A DNA stretch of 64,000 bases from Gammaproteobacteria bacterium (GTDB lineage Bacteria > Pseudomonadota > Gammaproteobacteria > Pseudomonadales > Azotimanducaceae), in NCBI GenBank assembly GCA_018666555.1, contig JABIZD010000084.1:29116-93115 (forward strand). The letters are read 5' to 3'. The notes under the pieces are model-generated. The model did no database searches, had not been told where the DNA came from, and was given only the letters and a program-made list of their open reading frames with translations. The first letter of the stretch is position 1; each line of letters starts with the position of its first letter. Both the position numbers and the translations under genes were made by a program. Positions 19,470-29,395 of the stretch are shown piece after piece.

Positions 19470-21272
19470 ATGACAGACAATAAGCAGCTCAATCACTGGA
19501 TCCACGAGATGGAGGCTCTATGCAACCCAGAGCAAGTCGTGATCTGCGATGGTAGCCGTTTAGAATACGACAATATGATGGCCCTACTCAAAGATGCCGG
19601 AGTGGCCAAACAACTTAACCCTGATATCCGGCCAAACAGTTACCTGATAAGATCGGACCCGGCAGACGTAGCCAGAGTAGAAAGCAGGACATTCATTTGC
19701 TCTGAGCAACCTGAAGATGCCGGCCCTACCAATAACTGGGCCAACCCGATTGAGATGAAATCTACCCTGGAAAATCTCTTTGCGGGAGCAATGAGTGGCA
19801 GGACCATGTACGTTATCCCCTTCAGTATGGGGCCGATAGGTTCACCTATCGCTCATATTGGCGTAGAAATTACCGACTCTCCCTACGTTGTTGCCAGCAT
19901 GCATATTATGACCAGGGTTGGCTCCGCGGTCTTGACCGAACTCGGCGAAGATGGCGAATATGTGCCATGCATACATTCGGTTGGCAAGCCTCTGGATGAC
20001 GTCGCCAGTGATGTGCCCTGGCCCTGTAACCCCGATAACCTGTATATCGCTCACTTCCCAGAGACTCGTGAAATATGGAGTTTTGGATCCGGTTATGGCG
20101 GTAATGCGCTCCTTGGAAAGAAATGCTTTGCACTGCGAATCGCATCATCCATGGCGCGCGATGAAGGTTGGCTGGCCGAACATATGCTGATTCTGAAACT
20201 GACTAATCCCGAGGGGCTGTCTCATTATATTGCAGGTGCATTCCCAAGTGCCTGTGGTAAAACTAATTTAGCCATGCTGGTGCCCTCAATGGAAGGCTGG
20301 AAGGTTGAAACCGTTGGCGATGATATCTGCTGGATGAAATTCGCTGACGATGGAAAGCTTTATGCCATCAATCCAGAAGCTGGCTTCTTTGGCGTAGCAC
20401 CGGGTACCGGTATGGCCACAAATCCTAACGCCATGCTAAGCCTTAGCGAAAACTGCCTGTTTACCAATGTCGCTGAAACCGATGATGGTGATATCTGGTG
20501 GGAAGGCATGACCGACCGGGCACCCGACCACCTGATCGACTGGCGCGGACGAGACTGGACACCTGACAGCTCGGAACTGGCTGCCCATCCCAACGCCAGG
20601 TTTACGGTATCTGCCTCACAATGCCCTACTATCGCTGACGAATGGGAGGATCTTCAGGGTGTACCCATCAGTGCCATCCTATTTGGTGGCAGACGTGCCA
20701 CAGTTGTGCCTCTGGTTAATGAGGCCAACTCATGGGAACAAGGCACCTTCTTTGGCTCGATCGTATCTTCTGAAAAAACAGCAGCCGCTGCAGGCACTAT
20801 CGGTGATCTGCGTCGAGACCCCATGGCCATGCTCCCTTTTTGCGGCTATAACATGGCTGACTATTGGCAGCACTGGATCAAGCTCGGTCAACAGAATAGC
20901 GCTCAACTGCCTAAGATCTTTTACGTCAACTGGTTTAGAAAGGACGATCAGGGCGGTTTTGTCTGGCCAGGTTTCTGCGAAAATTCCCGAGTATTAAAAT
21001 GGATTTTCGAACGTTGCGAAGGAACGGTTGATGCAGTATCGACACCAATCGGCAATTTACCCACGTTGGACGGAATCGATTTCGATGGCCTGGATATGAC
21101 AGACGAGGACATCGCAACCCTTTTGCGGGTTGAGACCGATGGATGGTTAGAAGAGCTGCCACTGATCCAGGCGTACTATGAACAATTCGGTGATAAATTA
21201 CCCAAAGAACTCGAAAATCAACTCAGCCAGTTGCGCCACAAGCTCGAAGCAGCCAATCAGCATGTAGCCTGA
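19470..21272 (+). CDS. pckG: Phosphoenolpyruvate carboxykinase (GTP)
   Basis: A 600-residue GTP-type PEPCK, full length. The kinase-1 loop FPSACGKTN carries the reactive Cys262 typical of the GTP-dependent class; WCGKFRT-like substrate regions and the kinase-2 VGDDICWM motif are visible. It converts oxaloacetate and GTP to phosphoenolpyruvate, CO2 and GDP, the entry to gluconeogenesis. This fits growth on acids and acyl-CoA-derived carbon, which the rest of the window implies. Monocistronic, with a long upstream region. Most Enterobacteria use the unrelated ATP form, so the GTP form points to another gammaproteobacterial branch. Confidence 0.96.
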   Translation: MTDNKQLNHWIHEMEALCNPEQVVICDGSRLEYDNMMALLKDAGVAKQLNPDIRPNSYLIRSDPADVARVESRTFICSEQPEDAGPTNNWANPIEMKSTLENLFAGAMSGRTMYVIPFSMGPIGSPIAHIGVEITDSPYVVASMHIMTRVGSAVLTELGEDGEYVPCIHSVGKPLDDVASDVPWPCNPDNLYIAHFPETREIWSFGSGYGGNALLGKKCFALRIASSMARDEGWLAEHMLILKLTNPEGLSHYIAGAFPSACGKTNLAMLVPSMEGWKVETVGDDICWMKFADDGKLYAINPEAGFFGVAPGTGMATNPNAMLSLSENCLFTNVAETDDGDIWWEGMTDRAPDHLIDWRGRDWTPDSSELAAHPNARFTVSASQCPTIADEWEDLQGVPISAILFGGRRATVVPLVNEANSWEQGTFFGSIVSSEKTAAAAGTIGDLRRDPMAMLPFCGYNMADYWQHWIKLGQQNSAQLPKIFYVNWFRKDDQGGFVWPGFCENSRVLKWIFERCEGTVDAVSTPIGNLPTLDGIDFDGLDMTDEDIATLLRVETDGWLEELPLIQAYYEQFGDKLPKELENQLSQLRHKLEAANQHVA

Positions 21273-21283
21273 CTCGTCGCCTG

Positions 21284-21302
21284 GTTATAGCCCCCCTATA
21301 AC
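21284..21302. terminator. Hairpin between convergent pckG and thiolase genes
   Basis: A 7-bp perfect stem (GTTATAG with CTATAAC) closes a 5-C loop, 11 bases after the pckG stop. A second short hairpin (CTGGC-AAA-GCCAG, 21334-21346) follows. Neither has a U-tract, so a role in termination is only possible. Confidence 0.3.
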
Positions 21303-21389
21303 TGCTTCCAATATTCCTGCTAGGCCACCTGGCCTGGCAAAGCCAGCCTAAGGTTAGTCTGCGGTAACTGCGCTCATGGGCAGACCAGA

Positions 21390-22556
21390 TTAATCCAGGC
21401 GTTCGATGATGGTTCCGGTACCAAGACCGCCTCCGCAACACATTGCTATAAGAGCGTAGCGTCCACCGGTTCGTTCCAGCTCATGCAGCGCTGTGGTGAT
21501 CAAACGCGCCCCGGTACTGCCGGTCGGATGCCCCAAGGCGATTGCGCCACCATTGACATTGACTTTACTATGGTCGACACCCAGATCCTTCTCCCAGGCG
21601 AGTACCACTGAGGCGAACGCCTCATTGACCTCAAACAGATCAATATCATCCAGGGCCAGACCTGCTCGCTTAAGCACCTTCCGAGTTGCCGGAATCGGGC
21701 CTTTGAGCATCGTAACAGGGTCAACGCCAACCAAAGTCGTCGCGACAATCTTCGCGCGGGCCTTCAACCCATGAGTTTTACAGGCCTGTTCACTCGCCAC
21801 AATTATTGCTGCAGCTCCATCAGACACCTGAGAACTAGACCCAGCAGTGTGAATCGACTGACCAGCTACAGGTTCAAGCCCGGCCAGAGCCTCAAGACTT
21901 GTCTGCCTGAGGCCTTCATCACGATCAATGACACGGGTTTCACCGGTGGCTTCAAACTTCTCATCAAGTACCGGCGCTTCGATGGCAACGATTTCTCTGG
22001 CAAATCGGTCTTCCTTCCATGCGTTTATGGCTTTTTGCTGGCTTTCAAGTCCAAACTGGTCTGTATGTTGACGGCTCACCTGATACTCTTCAGCGATCAT
22101 TGCGGCACCCATAAACTGGCTAGTGGGCTGATAATGACTCATGTAGCTGTCCCCCATCGGCACACCGTCCTTCATGTTCGAGCCAAGCGGTACGCGACTC
22201 ATCATTTCGACACCACAACTCATTACAATGTCTTCTAGACCCGAGGCCACCATTGACATTGCCAGTGAGGTCGCCTGCTGGCTCGACCCACATTGGGAAT
22301 CGACCGTTGTCGAGGCTACTTCCAGAGGCAATCCTTGGGATAGCCAGGCTATCCGGGCAATATTAAAAGACTGCTCACCTACTTGAGATACGCATCCACC
22401 TATTACCTGATCGACGTGTTCTGGGGAAATTCCACTTCGATCAATGGCTGCTTTCTGGACCTTACCGAGCAGGTCTGCAGGTTTAAGACTGGCCAATCCC
22501 TTGCCTCTTTTGCCAATGGCACTACGACAGGCCTCTACAATATAAACATCTCCCAT
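21390..22556 (-). CDS. Thiolase / acetyl-CoA acetyltransferase
   Basis: A 388-residue thiolase. The acyl-accepting Cys89 lies in DSQCGSSQQA, the GHPTGSTGAR histidine loop and the C-terminal catalytic CCGGGLGTG motif are present. It cleaves 3-ketoacyl-CoA with CoA (or runs in the condensing direction). Start: ATG 22556 has AAGG five bases upstream; a GTG two codons earlier is an alternative. It is a separate transcription unit, minus strand, downstream of the permease gene by about 86 bases. With the hydratases and dehydrogenase of the window it could complete a beta-oxidation cycle; chain specificity unknown. Confidence 0.92.
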   Translation of the reverse strand: MGDVYIVEACRSAIGKRGKGLASLKPADLLGKVQKAAIDRSGISPEHVDQVIGGCVSQVGEQSFNIARIAWLSQGLPLEVASTTVDSQCGSSQQATSLAMSMVASGLEDIVMSCGVEMMSRVPLGSNMKDGVPMGDSYMSHYQPTSQFMGAAMIAEEYQVSRQHTDQFGLESQQKAINAWKEDRFAREIVAIEAPVLDEKFEATGETRVIDRDEGLRQTSLEALAGLEPVAGQSIHTAGSSSQVSDGAAAIIVASEQACKTHGLKARAKIVATTLVGVDPVTMLKGPIPATRKVLKRAGLALDDIDLFEVNEAFASVVLAWEKDLGVDHSKVNVNGGAIALGHPTGSTGARLITTALHELERTGGRYALIAMCCGGGLGTGTIIERLD

Positions 22557-22642
22557 ATCCACACCTTTTCCGTTTCAATTAACAAACGCTGTAAGCATAG
22601 GGCTCTGTCAACTAAGAGGCAACCTTAGGTACCGAAATTCAA

Positions 22643-24088
22643 CTAACTGGAATCCTCACTGACGCCGCTAGTGGAACCCGCTAACGCATCAACTCCCGCC
22701 TTTCGATTCCACAGGTAAAAGGCCAGACCGATCATACTTCCAGCCAGCACCATTACCCACTCATACGGCCAGAGTAATGCCGCCGGGCTACCAGGGAGAT
22801 AAAGACAGAACAACGCACAGGAGAGCAACAGTGCCGCGCGCCCCACCCATTTACCATAGCGGACCCTGAAAGGTCTTGGCATATCAGGTTCAGAGCGTCG
22901 TAATCTGAGGAACGACCATGTCACCATAATGTAGGCAATAACCACTGCGAAACTACCGGCATCAACCAACCACACCAGGACTGTTCTACCAAATAAAGGT
23001 GAAACACAGCTCAGCAGCCCAATCAGTAATATACTGATATAAGGCGTGTTATATCTCGGATGTAATTTTGCAAACACCGCTGGGATCATCCTGGATTCTG
23101 CCAGGGCGTACAGCACCCGACTACCCCCTATCACAAAGGCATTCCAACTGGTCAGGATTCCACCGATGCCTGCCACCAGCATAATATTACCCATGACCTG
23201 GCTTCCCCAGACCTCTGCCATCGCATCGGCTGTCGCCATATTGGTAGTCACCAGAGTCGACGAATCAAGAGCCCAGGCGACTGCCAGGGTAATCCCTACG
23301 TACCAAAGTCCAGCTAAAAACACCGACCAGACCAGCAATTTACCGATTAAAGCGGGTTCTAATTTAATTTCTTCCGCTGACTGCGGTATGACATCAAAGC
23401 CTACCAACAACGCCGGCACCATGACCAGAACACCAAGAACCCCGACCCCGCCCTCGACGAAGAGGGGTCCATCGAACGAAGATTCATAAGTGAATACACC
23501 AAAAATGAAAGATACGCCAACCAGAAAAAATGATAGCGTCACCAACGTCTGCAGGAATGCGGCAAACCGTATTCCAATATAATTAATAAACGTCATCAGA
23601 CAAGACCCGGCAACGCCAACTAGCACCATGCTCAGATAGACGTCCTCGCCCTGCACTGACCAGAGATACAACAATCGAAAGTCCGGGAATAGATATTCAA
23701 GCGCTGTCGGTAGCGCCGCAGATTCAAACACACAGACAGTCACATACGCCATCAGAATAGCCCAACTGGCAACAAACGCCGGCCCATAACCCAGCGCCCT
23801 CAATGCATAGACATGCTCGCCACCGGCTTTAGGCATGGCAGCAGCCAACTCAGCGTAGGTCAAACTAATTAACAAAACTACTACAGAACCAACCAGAAAG
23901 GCCACAGCGGCGCCCATAGCACCGGCTCGCAGTATCCACTCTCCAGTCAGTAAGACCCAACTCCAACCTATCATTGCACCAAAAGCCAGCGCGATGACAT
24001 CTCGCCTCAGAAGTGATTTTCTAAAACCAATATCCAACCTATACCCTCCGCTTAATTCCACATTTTCATTATGCTTGCTGATACTCAT
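22643..24088 (-). CDS. APC-superfamily amino acid permease
   Basis: A 481-residue integral membrane protein with about 12 hydrophobic segments. The first (DVIALAFGAMIGWSWVLLTG) carries the GxMIG-type substrate-binding turn of APC transporters. It likely imports an amino acid or amine by cation symport. The start is either the ATG at 24088 or a GTG two codons upstream; no strong ribosome-binding site decides. The thiolase gene follows 86 bases away, but no functional link is evident. Confidence 0.86.
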   Translation of the reverse strand: MSISKHNENVELSGGYRLDIGFRKSLLRRDVIALAFGAMIGWSWVLLTGEWILRAGAMGAAVAFLVGSVVVLLISLTYAELAAAMPKAGGEHVYALRALGYGPAFVASWAILMAYVTVCVFESAALPTALEYLFPDFRLLYLWSVQGEDVYLSMVLVGVAGSCLMTFINYIGIRFAAFLQTLVTLSFFLVGVSFIFGVFTYESSFDGPLFVEGGVGVLGVLVMVPALLVGFDVIPQSAEEIKLEPALIGKLLVWSVFLAGLWYVGITLAVAWALDSSTLVTTNMATADAMAEVWGSQVMGNIMLVAGIGGILTSWNAFVIGGSRVLYALAESRMIPAVFAKLHPRYNTPYISILLIGLLSCVSPLFGRTVLVWLVDAGSFAVVIAYIMVTWSFLRLRRSEPDMPRPFRVRYGKWVGRAALLLSCALFCLYLPGSPAALLWPYEWVMVLAGSMIGLAFYLWNRKAGVDALAGSTSGVSEDSS

Positions 24089-24169
24089 GGCCACAATGCC
24101 AGGCTCTAACTATCGAACCTGGCAGCCAGTTATGTTATCTTTGCTAGCCTTATTCTAAGGGTTCTGAAC

Positions 24170-25840
24170 ATGGCAAACACACGCAAACGCCCCTACTCTT
24201 CCATTGTAGTCGATGGCCTTCAAAAGGCAGCTGCGCGGGCTATGCTGCATGCCGTTGGTTTCAGTTCGGAAGACTTTCAGAAACCGCAGATAGGCGTCGC
24301 CTCCACCTGGAGTAATTTAACTCCCTGTAATATGCACATCAACGATCTGGCCGAAGCAACTGCAATAGGAATCGAAGACCAGCAAGGCAAAGCCATTACC
24401 TTTAATACCATTACCGTCAGCGATGGGATTTCCATGGGTTCGCCGGGTATGCGTTATTCCCTGGTATCACGAGAAGTCATTGCCGATTCTATTGAAACCG
24501 TGGTTGCAGGTCAGGGTTTCGACGGTTTTGTCGCTATCGGTGGTTGTGATAAAAATATGCCTGGCTGTGCGATAGCAATGGCAAGATTAAATAGACCGAG
24601 TATCTTCGTTTACGGAGGAACAATCCAACCGGGCAAAGAGCGCCGGGATGTGGTTTCCGTTTTTGAGGCTGTTGGCCAATATGCCAGTGGCAATCTATCT
24701 GAAATCGAATTAAAGGAAATCGAAGCAACGGCGGTTCCGGGCCCAGGCTCCTGTGGCGGGATGTACACCGCCAATACCATGGCATCGGCCATTGAGGCGC
24801 TGGGATTATCTCTGCCGAACTCGTCTGCTCAGGAAGCCATCTCTGACAAAAAACGTCTGGACAGCCTGGCTGCAGGGCAAGCCGTCGTGCAGTTGGTTGA
24901 ACAAGATATAAAACCTTCAGACATACTCTCCAGAGAAGCATTTGAAAATGCCATTACATTGACGATTGCACTGGAAGGCTCGACCAATGCCGTCCTGCAC
25001 TTGATCGCGATTGCCCATGCGGCGAACATTCCCTTGAGCATCGATGACTTCTCGCGTATTGGCCGCCGCGTTCCTGTGCTGGCTGACATGCGACCCGCAG
25101 GTCGATACAGCATGAGCGAATTGATCCAGATCGGAGGAATCCAGCCGCTAATGAAAACCCTGCTGGATGAAGGCATGCTGCATGGTGACTGCTTAACCGT
25201 CACCGGCAAGACACTGGCTGAAAACCTATCTGGAGTCGAAGCTTACCCAGAAACACAACAGGTTATCAGGCCAATGAGTAACCCGATCAAAAAGGATAGC
25301 CATCTCGTTATTCTGCGGGGAAATCTGGCCCCCGAGGGTGCTGTCGCTAAAATAACCGGCCACGAGGGCTTGCAGTTCACTGGCACGGCTAGATGCTTCA
25401 AGGGAGAAGAAGCCGCGCTGGAAGCGATTCTGGATGGAACCATTGTTGCCGGCGATGTTATCGTTATTCGTTATGAAGGACCGAAAGGCGGCCCGGGGAT
25501 GCGGGAGATGCTATCTCCGACCAGTGCAATCAATGGTCGCGGCCTTTCCAGCGATGTGGCTCTCATAACCGATGGCCGGTTCTCAGGCGGATCACATGGC
25601 TTTGTCATTGGCCACATAACACCGGAAGCATTTGAAGGTGGACCCATCGCCCTGTTAGAGGATGGAGACAGCATAACCATCGATGCTCAGGCACAGACCA
25701 TTGAGGTCAGTTTAGATCAGCAGCAACTCGATACTCGCAGGGCTGCCTGGCTGAAGCCTGATGCCTATACCGATCGAGGCGTACTGGCAAAATATGCCAA
25801 GCTGGTTAGCTCCGCTTCGCTAGGCGCGGTGACGGACTGA
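24170..25840 (+). CDS. ilvD: Dihydroxy-acid dehydratase
   Basis: A 556-residue IlvD/EDD-family dehydratase. The iron-sulfur cysteine motifs GGCDKNMPGC (about 122-131) and GSCGGMYTANTM (about 193) are present. It dehydrates 2,3-dihydroxy-3-methyl acids to the 2-keto acids of valine and isoleucine synthesis. The length is that of the shorter, [2Fe-2S]-type branch of the family rather than the roughly 616-residue E. coli enzyme. It is not linked to ilvC here, which lies 35 kb away. A related sugar-acid dehydratase is possible but less likely. Confidence 0.9.
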   Translation: MANTRKRPYSSIVVDGLQKAAARAMLHAVGFSSEDFQKPQIGVASTWSNLTPCNMHINDLAEATAIGIEDQQGKAITFNTITVSDGISMGSPGMRYSLVSREVIADSIETVVAGQGFDGFVAIGGCDKNMPGCAIAMARLNRPSIFVYGGTIQPGKERRDVVSVFEAVGQYASGNLSEIELKEIEATAVPGPGSCGGMYTANTMASAIEALGLSLPNSSAQEAISDKKRLDSLAAGQAVVQLVEQDIKPSDILSREAFENAITLTIALEGSTNAVLHLIAIAHAANIPLSIDDFSRIGRRVPVLADMRPAGRYSMSELIQIGGIQPLMKTLLDEGMLHGDCLTVTGKTLAENLSGVEAYPETQQVIRPMSNPIKKDSHLVILRGNLAPEGAVAKITGHEGLQFTGTARCFKGEEAALEAILDGTIVAGDVIVIRYEGPKGGPGMREMLSPTSAINGRGLSSDVALITDGRFSGGSHGFVIGHITPEAFEGGPIALLEDGDSITIDAQAQTIEVSLDQQQLDTRRAAWLKPDAYTDRGVLAKYAKLVSSASLGAVTD

Positions 25841-25930
25841 CGAATAGCCGGGCGAGGAGATGGGTAGTCTTTGTTTTCTAATCATCCGCACCTGACCAAA
25901 TCTATGGACAGGGGTACGGATACGGCTTAA

Positions 25931-25959
25931 GCATCGCTGCTTAAAGTTAGCAGCGATGC
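25931..25959. terminator. Perfect 10-bp inverted repeat, possible bidirectional terminator
   Basis: GCATCGCTGC and GCAGCGATGC flank a 9-base loop at the meeting point of convergent ilvD and P450 genes. One arm comprises the last P450 codons (HRC), with the stop in the loop. The stem is strong, but neither strand has a clear U-tract after it. Confidence 0.4.
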
Positions 25960-27254
25960 ACTCTTACCGGCAGATCGGTAATCCCTCTGATAAAGCTTGA
26001 GCGTAATCGCTTGGGCGGCCCACAGACTTCTACAAAATCAAATCTTTGCATAATCTCCTCCCAGACGATCCTCAACTGCATTTCTGCCAGCCTATTACCC
26101 ATGCAGCGATGAATACCGAAGCCAAAGGACAGGTGATGCCTGGCCATCGGCCTGTCAATTAAAAACTGGCCGGCATCGGCAATGACCTCCTCATCTCGAT
26201 TGCCAGATAGGTACCACATGATAATCTGATCACCCGTCTTGATCTGCTTACCTCTTAATTCAAAATCAACGCTAGCCGTCCTACGCATGTAGGGTAATGG
26301 CGTCTGCCACCGGATAATTTCGGAAACCATATTCGTTATCAAGTCTGGGTTGCGACGTAATTTTTCGTACTCCGCAGGATTCTGATTCAGCGCCAATACA
26401 CCACCGCTAATAGAATTTCGGGTGGTATCATTGCCGCCAACTATCAACAGGATCAGGTTTCCAAGAAGTTCAAACGGCGCCATGTCACGCGTATTCTTAC
26501 CATGGGCGAGCATGGATATTAAATCGTTACCAGGCTCCTTTGCTGCCCGTTCATTCCACAGCCTGGTAAAATATTCTAAACATTCCAGTAATTCAGTTCG
26601 CCGCTGTTGCTCCGACTCAAGAACGTCTGAGCCAGTATTAGCCGTAGCAATGTCAGACCACCGGGTCAGTTTCGATCGATCCTCAAACGGAAAGTCAAAC
26701 AGCGTCGCCAACATCTGAGTTGTCAATTCAACGGAAACACGTTCGACCCAATTGAAAGTCTCACCGACCGGCAAATCATCCAGGATTCGCCCCGCTCTTT
26801 GCTTGATTAAAGGCTCTAGTTCAGCCAGGTTTCGCGGCGCCACCACCCCATTGACCGTTGCACGCTGCAGATCGTGCTTAGGCGGATCCATGGCAATGAA
26901 CATGGCTAAATTCATATCTTCAGGGTTCGGCGTGCTGTTTACCGGAGGACCTAGAGCGATGCCATGAGCCGAAGAAAACAATTCATGATGCTTATCAATG
27001 AACAGAATATCGTCGAATTTAGTTACATCCCAGTAACGACCAGTCTCAGGATAATCATTTAAATGTACAGGATCTTCGTTCCTAAGCCTTTCGAAAAACT
27101 CGAACTGCCGGTCCTGCTCAAATATCCGACCATCTACCATATTAATATCCGCGATCGGAACCGCGTAAGGGTCTTCAATAACGGCCGGCGGATCAGCCGA
27201 AAATAATGATCGCTTTTGGCCAGTTTCCCCTGAATTTTGTTCACTCATGGACAT
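25947..27254 (-). CDS. Cytochrome P450 (steroid/isoprenoid hydroxylase-like)
   Basis: A 435-residue soluble bacterial P450. The heme ligand Cys384 lies in FGFGIHRCMGN, the I-helix oxygen-activation motif GGNDTT at 273-278 and the ExxR helix SEIIRW are visible. The region WQTPLPYMRRTASVDFEL looks like the CYP125/CYP142/CYP124 group that oxidises sterol and methyl-branched side chains, a resemblance from memory. It needs a ferredoxin and reductase, which are not in the window. The ATG at 27254 was chosen; another ATG is two codons later. It converges on ilvD, with a strong inverted repeat at its stop. Confidence 0.9.
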   Translation of the reverse strand: MSMSEQNSGETGQKRSLFSADPPAVIEDPYAVPIADINMVDGRIFEQDRQFEFFERLRNEDPVHLNDYPETGRYWDVTKFDDILFIDKHHELFSSAHGIALGPPVNSTPNPEDMNLAMFIAMDPPKHDLQRATVNGVVAPRNLAELEPLIKQRAGRILDDLPVGETFNWVERVSVELTTQMLATLFDFPFEDRSKLTRWSDIATANTGSDVLESEQQRRTELLECLEYFTRLWNERAAKEPGNDLISMLAHGKNTRDMAPFELLGNLILLIVGGNDTTRNSISGGVLALNQNPAEYEKLRRNPDLITNMVSEIIRWQTPLPYMRRTASVDFELRGKQIKTGDQIIMWYLSGNRDEEVIADAGQFLIDRPMARHHLSFGFGIHRCMGNRLAEMQLRIVWEEIMQRFDFVEVCGPPKRLRSSFIRGITDLPVRVHRC

Positions 27255-27384
27255 TCACGCTCTACTTAATGATGAGTATTTGTATAGCACAAACCACCGA
27301 AAACATCCAAACAGACTGGCTATGGTTAACGACTTTGGTGCTTATATTCCAGCAATGGACGACCAAGCAAAAATAAGCCAGCGC

Positions 27385-28239
27385 TTAGTTGATTAACCAA
27401 TCACCCTGGGCGATCAACCTCACCTTACCGCCGACCTCAACATGAAAATGCTTTTCCTTCTTGCTCGCAGTGACATGAATATGTGAGGGCCGGCCCATCT
27501 CAAATCCCTGACCAATTAAAACCCGGACTTGCCCAGAACCAAAATATTCATGCTCCACCAGATAGCCACCCAAGGCGCAGCTGGCGCTGCCCGTTGCAGC
27601 GTCTTCAACCATGCCTAGTTCCGGCGCAAACATGCGAGCACGGATGTGCTCCTGCATATTCTCATCTGCAGGTGCAAACAGAAATACAGGTTCCTCACAC
27701 CGCACCTGACGACTGTCAAGACACTGCAGGGCAGCGACACTGACAAGAGGGATAATCAAGAACCTCAACCCTGACGAGACTCTACAGCAGGGATACCGAT
27801 TATCTATATCTTCTGGATTCAATCCCAGACTCTCAACTAAATCAGCTCGATCCAGTTCAGCAGATATTTCCATCTGTTGCCTGGTAAAAAACTGAAAACC
27901 CGGGTCCTCAAACGTGACCGTGATTTTACCCCCTTGTAAGTTAAGGGTGACTTCAGTACTTGACTGCAGGCCGAAGACTTCTCTCAACACGAAAGCAGTC
28001 CCTAGCACCGGATGACCAGCAAAAGGAATTTCCTCAGTGGGGGTAAAAATTCGAGTATGGAAACCCTGCTTGGTGTCACCACCGGTTACAAAAGTAGTTT
28101 CGGAAAAATTAAGCTCCCTGGCTATAGACTGCATTTGCCTGGCAGACAATGCCCTGGCAGGGATTAAAGTAGCCAGTTGGTTGCCACTGTAGCCTTCCAG
28201 GATAAAAACATCGGTCAAATAAAATGGCAAGCCAGACAT
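27385..28239 (-). CDS. PhzF-family isomerase
   Basis: A 284-residue protein of the phenazine-biosynthesis PhzF / diaminopimelate epimerase-like fold. The catalytic-glutamate region SETTFV (residues about 46-51), FAGHPVLGTAFVL and the C-terminal ATGSASCALGGYL are clear. Family members isomerise small acids; most have no known substrate. It starts 2 bases after the stop of the TauD-like dioxygenase gene, so the pair is an operon. No other phenazine genes are present, so phenazine synthesis is unlikely. Confidence 0.9.
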   Translation of the reverse strand: MSGLPFYLTDVFILEGYSGNQLATLIPARALSARQMQSIARELNFSETTFVTGGDTKQGFHTRIFTPTEEIPFAGHPVLGTAFVLREVFGLQSSTEVTLNLQGGKITVTFEDPGFQFFTRQQMEISAELDRADLVESLGLNPEDIDNRYPCCRVSSGLRFLIIPLVSVAALQCLDSRQVRCEEPVFLFAPADENMQEHIRARMFAPELGMVEDAATGSASCALGGYLVEHEYFGSGQVRVLIGQGFEMGRPSHIHVTASKKEKHFHVEVGGKVRLIAQGDWLIN

Positions 28240-28241
28240 AT

Positions 28242-29054
28242 CTAAAAGGGTCTGTCACCCTGAATAGTAACCCGCGTACCACTTCGCGTATTCGGGAAAT
28301 AATCCCACACTGCCAGATGCTGGGTGCAGCGATTATCCCAAATTGCCAGGGAATCTTCTTGCCAGCGAAAACGACAATGAAATGTCGGGTCTTTTACATG
28401 TTGAAATAAGAACTGTAACAGGGCGCTGCTTTCGTCTCTGGATAGACCTAGTATTCTCTTCGTAAAACCCTGATTAACGAAAAGCGCTTTCCTGCCCGTT
28501 TCAGGATGGGTACGAATGACGGGATGCTCAGCATGAGGATTTTTCCGTTGCGGCTTATGTTCGCCGTAGAAACCAGAATAATCGGCTTCATGACGTGCCG
28601 ACAGAGACCCAAGCAATTCCTGGATGGGACCTGAGAGCGCTTCATAAGCAGCATACATATTCGCCCAGATAGTATCTCCACCTGTCTCTGGTACAGTCTG
28701 CAAGTACAAAATGCTGGCCTTCGGAGGCTTTTCATCGGCAGATACATCGGAGTGCCAGACTTCACCGTTATTACGATGTGAATCTGCATCAGTATGCACG
28801 ACCATCAACGCCGGGTTTTCATGCCGATAGGGAGCAGCCGGATGAATATGTAATTCACCGAACTCCTGACCTAAAGCAATATGCTGCTGTTCAGACAAGT
28901 GCTGCTCTCGGAAAAAGATGACGAGATGCTCAAGCCAGGCAGCATGTATCTCAGTCATTACCGGTTCAGATAGGTCTTCGCCTAGATTAACGCCACTGAT
29001 CACAGCCCCAATCGACGCAGTCAACGGTTCCACATTAATATACTGATATTGCAA
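28242..29054 (-). CDS. TauD/TfdA-family Fe(II)/2-oxoglutarate dioxygenase
   Basis: A 270-residue dioxygenase. The iron ligands are His101 and Asp103 in VWHSDVSA and a distal His in NRCTQHLAVWD; the 2-oxoglutarate-binding Arg is likely in TRSGTRVTI near the C-terminus. It oxidises a substrate with release of succinate and CO2, as in taurine or phenoxyacetate degradation. The start is a TTG with a GGGGGA element seven bases upstream. Operon with phzF. A second member lies at 62282. Confidence 0.9.
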   Translation of the reverse strand: MQYQYINVEPLTASIGAVISGVNLGEDLSEPVMTEIHAAWLEHLVIFFREQHLSEQQHIALGQEFGELHIHPAAPYRHENPALMVVHTDADSHRNNGEVWHSDVSADEKPPKASILYLQTVPETGGDTIWANMYAAYEALSGPIQELLGSLSARHEADYSGFYGEHKPQRKNPHAEHPVIRTHPETGRKALFVNQGFTKRILGLSRDESSALLQFLFQHVKDPTFHCRFRWQEDSLAIWDNRCTQHLAVWDYFPNTRSGTRVTIQGDRPF

Positions 29055-29395
29055 AGCGCTATCCCCCAGCGAAACTTACATTTTTAGATGCCATTTTATG
29101 GAACAACAATTTTATGCAAAATAACGATCTAATGAGAAAACAAACCTAATCGCAAATCCGATTAATAAAAACCGATTTAACTAAAATAAACAAACGTAAC
29201 CTGCCTGAAGGCAATAGGTCACGATAATCATACCTGATGGACTAATCCCAAATATAGCTTTTCCAAAAGTAAGTTCGGAGCAAGCAACCCATGGCAGTGA
29301 TTCTGCTAACAAATACAGCGATGACCCTACAATTCGCTGCTTTCTTTCCAGACGAACTGCAGCTATGGTTGTTGCCTGAATAACAAGGCTTGCAC
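29055..29395. other. AT-rich divergent intergenic region
   Basis: About 340 bases between the divergent TauD-phzF operon and an LLM gene. The half next to the dioxygenase is very AT-rich and could hold promoters for both directions. I see no reading frame, RNA gene or strong repeat. Confidence 0.35.

Noticed and set aside
21771..22238. Frame of 155 codons antisense to the thiolase
   Set aside because: Shadow of the thiolase coding sequence.
23046..23489. Frame of 147 codons antisense to the permease
   Set aside because: Shadow of a membrane-protein gene; low-complexity Thr/Pro-rich product.
27385..28239. Phenazine biosynthesis from the PhzF-like gene
   Set aside because: No other phz genes are present; PhzF-like proteins are widespread with other roles.
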